Made by a program: the position numbers and the translations under genes. Shown here in pieces: positions 27,261 to 36,909 of a stretch of 64,000 nucleotides of DNA (within the stretch, counting starts at the first letter, position 1; every line of letters starts with the position of its first letter). Under the pieces are notes generated by a model. The model did not search any database. It had not been told where the DNA came from and saw only the letters and a list, made by a program, of their open reading frames with translations. Origin of the DNA: Maritimibacter harenae (lineage in GTDB: Bacteria > Pseudomonadota > Alphaproteobacteria > Rhodobacterales > Rhodobacteraceae). The DNA lies in assembly GCF_009882975.1 (NCBI RefSeq), contig NZ_WTUX01000012.1, forward strand, positions 192,820 to 256,819. The letters run 5' to 3'.

Positions 27261-28177
27261 GCGACCGCGGCGAGCCGCTGCTCGAATCCCGCCATCGCGG
27301 GCTCGACCAGCGAAAAGACCAGCCAGTCGCCCATGTGCCGCTTGCAGATGCGCGAACGCAGCGCGGGCGTCAGCTTCTCGGCCCGGCTCATCGCGGCCTC
27401 GGAGATGTCGCTGAGCGTCGGCAGGTTGTGCGAGCGGCGGAAATGCTCGACCGAGGCCGAGACGTGCTCGCTCACCCCGAGGAAGCTGTAGGTCGACACG
27501 AGCCGCTCCAGCATCTCCGGCACGCTGCCGGCCTTGCCGACAAGCTGGCGCAGCTGCGGGTTCTCCGGCACCCCGTCCACGTATGCCTCGAACGTCGGGT
27601 AGGTCTCGAGGAACTGCTCGTGTTCGGGGTTGTCCGGCGACGATTGCGCGACGTAGTCGGAAAACAGCCGGTCGGCCGGGTTGCGGATGAAGCTCGCGAA
27701 CTGGACCTGGTTGGCGCCGGTCACGATCTCGGACAGCCACTTGAAGCGAAACGGGCCCGCCAGCGCCTGGCGCAGCCGCCCGCGCGCGGCCTCGCGCGCC
27801 TCGAGCGCGGCCTGCCATTCTTCCTTGAGGTCGCCCCGCAGCGCGCCCGCCCCGAAGGACCGGGTGCGGTCGAACACGTCCTTGAGCGCACCGACCACCG
27901 CCCCGCCGGCGGTCATCGGCACGTTGATGAAGAACAGGATGTCACGTTCGCCCCCGTAGGAGCCGGGCAGCACCCGGCCCGGGTCGAACCGCGCCAGCAC
28001 TTCATCCGCCAGCCCGGTGGGCAGCGCCTGAAGCGCGGTCTCGGTCTCGGCCCGCAGGTCGGCGGGCTGGTGTGCGGCGAAGGCTTGCGGCGACGCGGGC
28101 ATCGCGGGCCCGCTGGGTTCCAGGCCGCGTCGGTCGCGGGCATTCAGTCTGGCCAGGTCTTGCAGACGGCGTGACAT
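27230..28177 (-). CDS. Sulfotransferase-like protein
   Basis: A 315-residue protein. Two segments recall the PAPS-binding sites of the sulfotransferase_2 family: DILFFINVPMTAGGAVVGAL (residues 79-98; usual form HIPKTGGT) and FASFIRNPADRLFSDY (159-174; usual form RDPxxRxxS). The lysine of the first motif is replaced by M, so activity is uncertain. The first 60 residues are low in conservation. ATG 28177 has AGGAGA just upstream. It begins 11 bases after the glyoxalase stop and is probably cotranscribed with it. Confidence 0.6.
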   Translation of the reverse strand: MSRRLQDLARLNARDRRGLEPSGPAMPASPQAFAAHQPADLRAETETALQALPTGLADEVLARFDPGRVLPGSYGGERDILFFINVPMTAGGAVVGALKDVFDRTRSFGAGALRGDLKEEWQAALEAREAARGRLRQALAGPFRFKWLSEIVTGANQVQFASFIRNPADRLFSDYVAQSSPDNPEHEQFLETYPTFEAYVDGVPENPQLRQLVGKAGSVPEMLERLVSTYSFLGVSEHVSASVEHFRRSHNLPTLSDISEAAMSRAEKLTPALRSRICKRHMGDWLVFSLVEPAMAGFEQRLAAVAYPESVSRSP

Positions 28178-28188
28178 CGGTTCTCCTC

Positions 28189-28632
28189 TTACCAGTCTCC
28201 GGTATTCTCCATCGAGGCCCACGGCTCCTGCGGGGCCAGCGCCTCGCCTTCCTGAATCAACTCCACCGAAATGTTATCAGGGGATTTGAAAAACGCCATG
28301 CGGCCGTCGCGCGGCGGGCGGTTGATCGTCACCCCCGCGTCCATCAGCTTCTGGCAGAAGGCATAGATATCATCCACGCGGTAGGCGAGATGCCCCCAGC
28401 TGCGGCCGGTCTTGTAGACCTCGTCGGAGTCCCAGTTGTAAGTCAGCTCCAGCTCCGGCGACATCGACCGCTCGGCGCTCTCCTTGTCCTTGGGCGCGGC
28501 GAGGAAGACGAGCGTGAACTTGCCCTCCGGCACGTCGCGCCGGCGGATCTCGACCATCCCGACCTTGTTCACCCAGAAATCGAGGCTTTCCTCGAGGTCG
28601 GTGACGCGGATCATCGTATGAACGTAGCGCAT
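28189..28632 (-). CDS. gloA: Lactoylglutathione lyase (glyoxalase I, VOC family)
   Basis: A 147-residue VOC-fold protein. MRYVHTMIRVTDLEESLDFW is the usual glyoxalase I opening with a metal-ligand histidine (H5). LELTYNWDSDEVYKTGRSWG is followed by HLAYRVDDIY, and FFKSPDNISVELI holds the last ligand glutamate. It detoxifies the methylglyoxal-glutathione adduct. ATG 28632 with AAGGAG five bases upstream is preferred over an in-frame GTG two codons earlier. Confidence 0.88.
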   Translation of the reverse strand: MRYVHTMIRVTDLEESLDFWVNKVGMVEIRRRDVPEGKFTLVFLAAPKDKESAERSMSPELELTYNWDSDEVYKTGRSWGHLAYRVDDIYAFCQKLMDAGVTINRPPRDGRMAFFKSPDNISVELIQEGEALAPQEPWASMENTGDW

Positions 28633-28715
28633 GGACACTCCTTTCGTTTCCCCCGACGTAAGAAAGGAACGTCACGACCTCAACAGAAGGTTTCAGGGAC
28701 GTTGCGGAAGCCCGC

Positions 28716-29450
28716 TCAGAACGTCGTCGCCGCACCGCTGCCCACAAGCGCCATCGCCACGATGCCCAGCGCGAAACCGCCAAGCGCGGCGAGCGAGGGC
28801 GCCTGGCTGTATTTCAGGTGTGCCTTCACCGCGATGTCCTGGAACATGAGGAACAGGATGCCCCCCGCGGCGGCCATCATGATGCTGCCCGTGACCATCG
28901 GCATGTCGCTCAGAAACAGGTAGCCCGCCAGCACGGCGAGCGGGCCGAGGGCCGCCAGCGCGAAGAACGAGATCATCACCCGCGCCGGCCGCCGCTTGCC
29001 CGCGTCCATGATCTCGCGGAAGGCGTTGAAGGACTCGGGCAGGTTCTGCGCCCCAATGAAGAAGGCCAGCAACGCCGCGTCCGCCGATCCGCTTGCGATC
29101 AGGGCGCCCAGCGAAATCGCCTCGGGCACGAAATCCGTGAGCATCGCGTTGAACTGCGCGTTCGCCCCGCCCCGCCGCTTGCGCAGGCGCTCGAACAGGG
29201 CGAACAGCACGCCGCCCCCGAAGAACGCCGCCAGCCCGGGACCCAGCGACACGAGCGGCAGGCCCTCCGGCACCAGCACGAAGGCCACGGCGGCGATGAG
29301 AATGCCACCGCCGAACGCCATCATGCCGTGGCGGAATTCCTGTTCCAGCCACCTCGTCTGCAACCGCTCGATCCGGGCCAGGTACCCGCCCAAGGGGATC
29401 ATGAGCCCCGCACCGGTGCCATAGGCCAGGGCAAGCAATAGTTCGTTCAT
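28716..29450 (-). CDS. ZIP-family-like metal transporter with altered metal motifs
   Basis: A 244-residue protein with about eight transmembrane helices and the overall ZIP plan, including a cytoplasmic RLRKRRGG loop. The sites that in ZupT read HNxPEG are here LTDFVPEAISLGA and AQNLPESFNAF, so both histidines are replaced (D and Q). It may carry a different ion or belong to a non-canonical ZIP branch. ATG 29450 begins the first helix; the upstream frame is not membrane-like. Confidence 0.75.
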   Translation of the reverse strand: MNELLLALAYGTGAGLMIPLGGYLARIERLQTRWLEQEFRHGMMAFGGGILIAAVAFVLVPEGLPLVSLGPGLAAFFGGGVLFALFERLRKRRGGANAQFNAMLTDFVPEAISLGALIASGSADAALLAFFIGAQNLPESFNAFREIMDAGKRRPARVMISFFALAALGPLAVLAGYLFLSDMPMVTGSIMMAAAGGILFLMFQDIAVKAHLKYSQAPSLAALGGFALGIVAMALVGSGAATTF

Positions 29451-29607
29451 CGCGTCAGCTGTCCTCGTTCGCTCGAAGCGTGCCACGAATGGCGGCAAGG
29501 GACCACACCCAAGACCCGCCCCTACCGGCGCGCGCCACGATCCGTTACCGTGCCCGCGAACCGAAACGCCAACATCCCGGCGCCGTGGCGCCGGAAGAAA
29601 GGGAGAC

Positions 29608-30150
29608 ATGCCGACCAGAACCACCGCCTGCCTGACCGCCCTCGCCCTCTGCGCCGCCACCGGCGCAACGGCCGAAACGCTGAACCCCATCGACGTGGCC
29701 GACATGTCGCGCGGCGAGTTCGTCGACACCTACCTGTCGCACTACACGTCGCAACTGGAATGGACGCGCGAAGCCTTCGCGCGGGTCGGTGACGGCTACG
29801 AGGACTTCGTCGATGCCGACGCCCCCCTCAGCGACCTGGAGCGCGCCGTGCCCGGCTGCCTCTACGACGCCGCCGACAGCCCGGAGGCCAAGCAGCAGCT
29901 CGGCATGCAGCTCGCGGTCGCGCAGATGATGGGCGAAAAGGTCCGGGCCGACGCCGACATCGACTACGTCGACGTGGTCTACGGCGGGCTCGCCGACGAC
30001 ATCGAGGGCTACGAGCCCACGCAGGAGATGGCCACGATGATGCAGGCCTGCAAGGCGCCCCAGGCGGCGATGCAGCGCATGTCCTTCACCCAGGACACCT
30101 GGAAGATGATCCAGTCGGAAGCGGTCGAACGCGGCTACGTCGACCCGTAG
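29608..30150 (+). CDS. Secreted protein of unknown function
   Basis: A 180-residue protein with a Sec signal peptide (residues 1-22, ending GATAET). The mature part is acidic and mostly helical, with two cysteines (VPGCLYDAAD and MQACKAPQ) that could form a disulfide. No known domain recognised. GGGAG lies four bases before ATG 29608. It is convergent with trhO and stands alone on its strand. Confidence 0.65.
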   Translation: MPTRTTACLTALALCAATGATAETLNPIDVADMSRGEFVDTYLSHYTSQLEWTREAFARVGDGYEDFVDADAPLSDLERAVPGCLYDAADSPEAKQQLGMQLAVAQMMGEKVRADADIDYVDVVYGGLADDIEGYEPTQEMATMMQACKAPQAAMQRMSFTQDTWKMIQSEAVERGYVDP

Positions 30151-30158
30151 ACTTCGCC

Positions 30159-31064
30159 TCAGCGCGGGCCCAGGTGCGCCTCGCCCCGGGCCTTCGCCAG
30201 CGCGATCTGGCGCTGGCGCTCGCGGAAGCGTTCGCGCCGGGCGTCGTCGTATTCGTCGATGCACTGGTGGCAGGACACGCCCTCTTCGAACTCCGGCCGC
30301 GCGCGGTCCTCGGGCAGGATCGGGCGCCGGCAGGCATGGCACAGGCCGTGCGGCCCCTCGACCAGCCCGTGCCCGACGCTCACCCGCCCGTCGAAGACGA
30401 AGCAGTCGCCGTGCCAGAGGCTCTCGTCCTCCGGCACCTCTTCCAGGTACTTCAGGATTCCGCCCTTGAGGTGGAAGACGTCCTCCACCCCCTGGCTCAT
30501 CAGGTAGTTGGTGGATTTCTCGCAACGGATGCCGCCGGTGCAGAACATCGCGATCCGCTTGTTGTGGAACCGTTCCTTGTTGGCCTCCCACCAGGCCGGG
30601 AAGTCCCTGAAGCTCGCGGTTTCCGGGTCGACCGCCCCCTCGAACGTGCCGATCGCGACCTCGTAGTCGTTGCGCGTGTCGATCACGGCCACGTCCGGCG
30701 CAGAGATGAGCGCGTTCCAGTCGGCGGGATCGACGTAATGCCCCACGGCGGCGCGCGGATCGACGTCGGGCTGGCCCATCGTCACGATCTCGCGCTTGAG
30801 GCGCACCTTCATGCGTCCGAAGGGCTGCTCGGACGCCGTGGACAGCTTGTAGTCGAAGCCCCGGCACCCCGGCAGCGCGTCGATATGGTCGATGAGCGCC
30901 CGGATCGCGTCTTCGGACCCGGCGACCGTGCCGTTGATCCCTTCATGCGCCAGCAGAAGCGACCCGGTGATCCCGCGTTCGCAGCAGAACTTCGCCAGCG
31001 GCGCCTTGAGCGCCGCGGGATCGTCGAACCGGGTGAAGTGATAAAGGGCGCAGACCGTGAACAT
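30159..31064 (-). CDS. trhO: tRNA uridine(34) hydroxylase TrhO (rhodanese family)
   Basis: A 301-residue protein of the TrhO/YceA family, which makes 5-hydroxyuridine at tRNA wobble position 34. An N-terminal acylphosphatase-like domain ([15 protein letters not shown]) is followed by a rhodanese domain with [20 protein letters not shown] and the catalytic C175 in [12 protein letters not shown]. The C-terminal cysteines (CHACRRPIL and CHQCIDEY) probably bind zinc. Length fits. Confidence 0.93.
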   Translation of the reverse strand: MFTVCALYHFTRFDDPAALKAPLAKFCCERGITGSLLLAHEGINGTVAGSEDAIRALIDHIDALPGCRGFDYKLSTASEQPFGRMKVRLKREIVTMGQPDVDPRAAVGHYVDPADWNALISAPDVAVIDTRNDYEVAIGTFEGAVDPETASFRDFPAWWEANKERFHNKRIAMFCTGGIRCEKSTNYLMSQGVEDVFHLKGGILKYLEEVPEDESLWHGDCFVFDGRVSVGHGLVEGPHGLCHACRRPILPEDRARPEFEEGVSCHQCIDEYDDARRERFRERQRQIALAKARGEAHLGPR

Positions 31065-31102
31065 GGGGCGTCAGATACGCCCGGTCCCGGGTCCCCGCAA
31101 GC

Positions 31103-31600
31103 CTAGTAGCGGTAGCCGCGCGTCAGCGCCACGCGCGCCTGCAACGACTGCAGCAGGCTGTCGAACGCCTCGCGCGAGCCAAGCGCGGCGCCGGAGATCG
31201 TGAGGTTGCCGTCCATGTGCCGGATCTCGATCACGTGGTTGCCCTGGATCGCCCGCGTCTTGATGTCGGAAATGCCCCGGTAGGTCAGGCGCAGAAGCGA
31301 TGCCGTCTCCGGCGACGCCGGGGCGAGGATCGCCTCGCTGTCCAGGACGATCGGCGCCTTGTGGGCCGACGGGCGCAGGAGCGAGCGCAGCTCTTCCAGC
31401 GCGACCCAGCCAGTGGCGAGACAGACCGCGACATAGGCGAAGACGGCGATGCGCGGCATCGGCCCGACCTCGGGCATGCCCAGCACATGAGCACTGGAAA
31501 TCGCCATGTACCCGGAGCCGACCGCGATCAGCGCGCAGGTCAGCAGAAGAAGGGCGCCCTTGGCCGTTGAGAGAGTGTAGTCGTAGGTCTCGTGGGTCAT
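31103..31600 (-). CDS. Two-helix membrane protein, PH-like C-terminal domain, unknown function
   Basis: A 165-residue protein with two N-terminal transmembrane helices (ALLLLTCALIAVGSGYMAI and IAVFAYVAVCLATGWVAL) and a C-terminal soluble part with alternating strands (IVLDSEAILAPASPETASLL, then NHVIEIRHMDGNLTISG), reminiscent of bacterial PH-like (DUF304-like) domains. No catalytic motif. It lies 38 bases upstream of trhO on the same strand and may be cotranscribed. Confidence 0.65.
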   Translation of the reverse strand: MTHETYDYTLSTAKGALLLLTCALIAVGSGYMAISSAHVLGMPEVGPMPRIAVFAYVAVCLATGWVALEELRSLLRPSAHKAPIVLDSEAILAPASPETASLLRLTYRGISDIKTRAIQGNHVIEIRHMDGNLTISGAALGSREAFDSLLQSLQARVALTRGYRY

Positions 31601-31681
31601 GGTCCGTCACCGTGGCAGCTGCTCGTTTCCGACAAAGTGAAGATGGATTTGGGCGGCATTGCGGCCAGTTCCGAGCATTGT

Positions 31682-31710
31682 CTTGAATTTGAAGTGTCAC
31701 TGCGCCACAT
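31682..31710 (+). promoter_or_regulatory. Possible heat-shock (RpoH) promoter of the Do-type protease
   Basis: CTTGAA (31682-31687), 17 bases, CCACAT (31705-31710) resembles RpoH promoters of alphaproteobacteria. It would give a leader of about 16 bases containing GGAGG. Heat-shock control would suit a periplasmic quality-control protease. Confidence 0.4.
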
Positions 31711-31731
31711 CGAACCCATCCGGAGGTGTTC

Positions 31732-33108
<1,377 letters not shown>

Positions 33109-33112
33109 CACC

Positions 33113-33712
33113 ATGACCGACGCTCTCATCGTCATCGATATGCAGAACGACTTCTGCCCCGGCGGCGCGCTCGCCGTCGACGGTGGGGACGAGATCGTGA
33201 CCGGGATCAACCGCATCCTGCCCGACTTCCCGATCCGCGTCTTCACGCAGGACTGGCATCCGGCCGGCCACTCCTCCTTCGCCTCGTCGCACTCCGGCAA
33301 GGCACCGATGGAGATCATCGACATGCCCTACGGGCCCCAGGTGCTCTGGCCCGACCACTGCATCCAGGGCTCCGAGGGCGCGGCCTTCCACCCCGACCTC
33401 GCCACCAACCCGGCCGACCTGATCGTCCGCAAGGGCTTCCGGCCGGACATCGACAGCTACTCGGCCTTCTTCGAGAACGACCACGAAACCCCGACGGGGC
33501 TCGAAGGCTACCTGCGCACCCGCGGCGCCACGCGCCTGACCTTCGCGGGCCTCGCCACCGATTTCTGCGTCGCCTGGTCCGCGCGCGACGCCGCCCGCCT
33601 GGGCTTCGACACCACCGTGCGGCTCGACCTCTGCCGGGGCATCGACGCGGACGGCTCGCTCGACGCCGCGCTCGCCGACATGCGCGCGGCCGGCGTCACG
33701 CTCACCGGCTGA
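33113..33712 (+). CDS. pncA: Nicotinamidase
   Basis: A 199-residue isochorismatase-fold amidase converting nicotinamide to nicotinate. ALIVIDMQNDFCPGGALAV has catalytic D9. Metal ligands are in FTQDWHPAGHSSF. K in IVRKGF and the nucleophile C in FAGLATDFCVAWSA complete the catalytic set. It begins four bases after the protease stop and precedes pncB by 62 bases, so the two salvage steps are adjacent. Confidence 0.94.
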   Translation: MTDALIVIDMQNDFCPGGALAVDGGDEIVTGINRILPDFPIRVFTQDWHPAGHSSFASSHSGKAPMEIIDMPYGPQVLWPDHCIQGSEGAAFHPDLATNPADLIVRKGFRPDIDSYSAFFENDHETPTGLEGYLRTRGATRLTFAGLATDFCVAWSARDAARLGFDTTVRLDLCRGIDADGSLDAALADMRAAGVTLTG

Positions 33713-33774
33713 CCCGCCTTGCGCCTTGAAATCCCCCGGCCCCACCGGTCACATGGGCGCAACGGAGGACAGTC

Positions 33775-35067
33775 ATGGTCGACATCGCATCGCGCGTCTA
33801 CAACCACACCTGGAAGATCGACCCGATCGTCCGGTCGCTCATCGACACGGATTTCTACAAGCTCCTGATGTGCCAGTCGGTCCACAAGGGCCACCCGGAC
33901 ACGCACGTCACCTTCCAGCTCATCAACCGCGCCACGCACATCCCGCTGGCCGAGCTCGTCGACGAGGGCGAGCTGCGCGAACAGCTCGACCACATCCGCA
34001 CCCTGTCGCTCGCCCGCGGCGAATCCACCTGGATGCGCGGCAACACTTTCTACGGCCAGCGCCAGATGTTCCGCCCGGAGTTCATGGAGTGGTTCGAGAA
34101 GCTGCGCCTGCCGCCCTACCACCTGGAGCGCGTCGGCGACCAGTACGAGCTCACCTTCGAAGGCCCCTGGCCCGAGGTCATGCTGTGGGAGATCCCGGCC
34201 CTCGCCGTCCTCACCGAGCTGCGCTCGCGCGCCGTGCTGCGCGACATGAAACGCTTCGAACTGGAGGTGCTCTACGCCCGCGCCATGACCCGCCTGTGGG
34301 AGAAGGCCGAGCGCCTGCGCGCGCTCCCCGGCCTCAAGCTCGCCGATTTCGGCACCCGCCGCCGCCATTCCTTCCTGTGGCAGGACTGGGCGGTGCAGGC
34401 GATGGTGGAACGGCTGGGCGATGCCTTCGTGGGCACCTCGAACTGCCTCATCGCCAAGAACCGCGACCTCGAGGCGATCGGGACCAACGCGCACGAGCTG
34501 CCGATGGTCACCGCCGCGCTGGCCCCCGATGACGCCGCCCTCGCCCGCGCCCCCTACGACGTGCTCGCGGACTGGCACGAGGAGCACTCGGGCAACCTGC
34601 GCATCATCCTGCCGGACACCTTCGGGACGAAGGGGTTCCTGGACAACGCGCCCGACTGGCTCGCCGGCTGGACCGGCATCCGCGTGGACTCCGGCGACCC
34701 GGTCGAGGGGGCCGAGCTCGCCATCCGCTGGTGGGAAAGCCGGGGGGAGAACCCGCGCGACAAGATGGTGATCTTCTCCGACGGGCTCGACGTGGACGAG
34801 ATCGAGCGGCTGCACGGGATGTTCTCGGGCCGCGTGCGCGTCAGCTTCGGCTGGGGCACGCTGCTCACGAACGACTTTCGCGGGCTCGCCCCCGACGACG
34901 CGCTGGCGCCGTTCTCACTGGTCTGCAAGGCCGTCGCCGCCGAGGGCCGGCCCACGGTCAAACTCTCGGACAACCCGGCGAAGGCGATGGGTCCGGTTGA
35001 CGAGGTCGAGCGGTACAAGCGCGTATTCGGGGTTGGGGAGCAGGTTGAGCGGGAGGTTGTGGTTTAG
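33775..35067 (+). CDS. pncB: Nicotinate phosphoribosyltransferase
   Basis: A 430-residue enzyme making nicotinate mononucleotide from nicotinate and PRPP in NAD salvage. IDTDFYKLLMCQSVHKGHPD is the conserved start. The phosphohistidine region is FGTRRRHSFLWQDWAVQAM. VRVSFGWGTLLTNDF and VKLSDNPAKAMGPVDEVERY are PncB C-terminal blocks. The last dozen codons prefer T or G in third position (for example GGG GTT GGG, GAG GTT GTG GTT), unlike the rest. The stop overlaps the stop of the AT-rich KAP gene by four bases, so the 3' end may be a recombination junction. Confidence 0.93.
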   Translation: MVDIASRVYNHTWKIDPIVRSLIDTDFYKLLMCQSVHKGHPDTHVTFQLINRATHIPLAELVDEGELREQLDHIRTLSLARGESTWMRGNTFYGQRQMFRPEFMEWFEKLRLPPYHLERVGDQYELTFEGPWPEVMLWEIPALAVLTELRSRAVLRDMKRFELEVLYARAMTRLWEKAERLRALPGLKLADFGTRRRHSFLWQDWAVQAMVERLGDAFVGTSNCLIAKNRDLEAIGTNAHELPMVTAALAPDDAALARAPYDVLADWHEEHSGNLRIILPDTFGTKGFLDNAPDWLAGWTGIRVDSGDPVEGAELAIRWWESRGENPRDKMVIFSDGLDVDEIERLHGMFSGRVRVSFGWGTLLTNDFRGLAPDDALAPFSLVCKAVAAEGRPTVKLSDNPAKAMGPVDEVERYKRVFGVGEQVEREVVV

Positions 35068-36422
35068 GAAGCGGTAGCAGGATCAAATAGCTCAATCTTG
35101 TCAATATATTCACGACACATGCGACCAAGCATTCCGTTGATGAAATCAATGCCAAGCGGACCAAAAATCCGGTGTACTTCTTCGTTCAACGGCGCTTCAG
35201 GCTCCAACACCGACCGCCACACGAGATATAGCAATACGACCTGCCGAGGCGAATTCTGACTTAATTCTTCAGGAAGACCCAGTGCATTTTTGATATCCTC
35301 AAAACTTGCCGAATGGCTCTTTATCGAAGCAAAGACCTCAGGATTGCATTGCTTGAATATAACAAGCCCCACAATGACCAATCGATAACCCAATGCCATA
35401 TTACGATACCCATTTTTGCTCCTTGGAAGCAATGCGATCTCGGTCAATATTCTTTGCGATTTTCTTATTGAACTTGGGGCCAGATCCGGCGCCCTCTTAA
35501 AATACACCTCGGCAGCATCAATCAAAGAGCCATCTAGCCCCATTATCGGCGCCATTTTTTTGAAGTAAAGAATAGCATTTGAAACCGGTTCACTCCCCAG
35601 TTCAGAATAGTCTGGCAAGCTCATCTTGACTGAAATAAATTTGTCTAAGTATGTTCGCGCATCAAAGTTTTGCCCATACTTAACACGCACCATGTTTTCC
35701 AATTCTCGACCATTAACACCCAAAACAAAGTGAACCCCTGGGGTTGAAAAGAAGTGTTTAATGGTCTCGAGAGTCTCCAAGGCAAAATCGGGTCGACACC
35801 TATCAAGCTCATCTACAATGAATACGATCTTTTTTGTTGGCACACCTTCGTCATCCGGCTCCGTTAGCTCAGTAATCGCGGATATGAACTGATCCATCGC
35901 AGCTTTTCGTCCATCCTCCTTTTTCCAGAAGTCTTCAATTTGATCTGAAAGCTCTCTCGAACCGGCCTCAAGCCCTGCATCGACCATGACCCCTGCTACT
36001 TCGCTGGCACCTGCGGTGCCAATAGCCAACGCCACGCGGCTCGCAGGACGCCACAGCTTCGCTGCCGCATCTTTCATTTGCCGTATGACTCGCATTGCAC
36101 CAGTTTCGGTCGCTTCAATTCGCTCCGCAAGCGACGACGTCAACGCAACTAGCGGCTCTTGGAGAAAATCATGAGCAAATGCGTCGAAATATACTACTGT
36201 AGCCGCGTTATCGGATGCACGTGTGTGCTCTCCGGCCCAGCATTTCAGGAAAAAGCTCTTTCCCGATCCCCAGTCACCATCCAGCGAAATCACGAGTGGT
36301 TGGTCTATCCTTTCGACAAGGTCTGAGAGATACCCAGCGTGCTCCTTTCGCGAAAGCAAGTCTCTATCATCAAAGCCATCTTCGAAAATATTGATATTTG
36401 CCTCTGGTGGCGTAATACGCAT
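35064..36422 (-). CDS. KAP family P-loop NTPase (candidate phage-defence gene)
   Basis: A 452-residue P-loop NTPase of the KAP family. Walker A is SLDGDWGSGKSFFLK (GDWGSGKS, residues 49-56). Walker B is IVFIVDELDRCRPDF (199-213), with the KAP-typical ELDRCRP. The central insertion has only a weak hydrophobic stretch (RVALAIGTAGASEVAG) where many KAP proteins have membrane helices. Base composition is much richer in A and T than every neighbour. ATG 36422 has GGGAGG nine bases upstream. PifA, the T7 exclusion protein of F plasmid, is a KAP member, so a defence role is plausible but unproven. It looks acquired. Confidence 0.85.
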   Translation of the reverse strand: MRITPPEANINIFEDGFDDRDLLSRKEHAGYLSDLVERIDQPLVISLDGDWGSGKSFFLKCWAGEHTRASDNAATVVYFDAFAHDFLQEPLVALTSSLAERIEATETGAMRVIRQMKDAAAKLWRPASRVALAIGTAGASEVAGVMVDAGLEAGSRELSDQIEDFWKKEDGRKAAMDQFISAITELTEPDDEGVPTKKIVFIVDELDRCRPDFALETLETIKHFFSTPGVHFVLGVNGRELENMVRVKYGQNFDARTYLDKFISVKMSLPDYSELGSEPVSNAILYFKKMAPIMGLDGSLIDAAEVYFKRAPDLAPSSIRKSQRILTEIALLPRSKNGYRNMALGYRLVIVGLVIFKQCNPEVFASIKSHSASFEDIKNALGLPEELSQNSPRQVVLLYLVWRSVLEPEAPLNEEVHRIFGPLGIDFINGMLGRMCREYIDKIELFDPATAS

Positions 36423-36633
36423 GTTCCTGAACCTCCCTAAACGAAAGACAATATGTCTGACGTAGCGATGTTTGCGCAACAGCACCCTTAGGGTGGGGTT
36501 CCACACCACCAACCCACCGCCGCATCCGGTGGGGTGAACCCCCGCCCGACGGCGCCGCACCCGTAGGCCGGGCTTCAGCCCGGCACGCCCATCGGATGGC
36601 CGCCAACACGCCCTGCCGAAACGCCGCGCGAAC

Positions 36634-36650
36634 GGTGGGTTTCACCCACC
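36634..36650. repeat. Palindromic element GGTGGGT-TTC-ACCCACC
   Basis: A perfect 7-bp inverted repeat with a 3-base centre, followed by CTAC. A degraded version is at 36893-36909 and a partial one (GGGTGGGGTTCCACACCACC) at 36491-36510. It looks like a small mobile or amplified palindromic repeat. Confidence 0.6.
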
Positions 36651-36764
36651 CTACGCCTTCCCCCGGAACGCCTTGACCGCGCCGCGCTTCTTTTTCGCCT
36701 CGATGCGGCGGCGCCGGGACCCCTTGGTGGGCTTCTTCGGGATGCGCCGTCGGGGCGTCTCGCA
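36651..36764 (-). pseudogene. Duplicated C-terminal fragment of arfB
   Basis: Read on the minus strand this encodes ETPRRRIPKKPTKGSRRRRI, then EAKKKRGAVKAFRGKA and TAG. It matches the arfB tail EKPKRRIPTKPTKGSQRRRI, EAKKKRGEVKALRGKVEE. There is no GGQ domain or start in front of it, so it is a gene fragment left by the tandem duplication. Confidence 0.8.
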
Positions 36765-36909
36765 ACACCGCCAACCCACCGCCGCATCCGGCGGGGTGAA
36801 CCGCCCGACGGCGCCGCACCCGTGGGCCGGGCTTCGGCCCGGCACGCCCGTCGGATGGCTGCCGACCCACCGTGCCGACGCGCCGCGCGAACGGTTGGTT
36901 CCGCCCACC

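Noticed and set aside
36651-36908. 85-codon ORF beginning MGGTNRSRG as an independent gene
   Set aside because: Its start half is translated intergenic repeat and only its end copies the arfB tail; better described as a duplication product.
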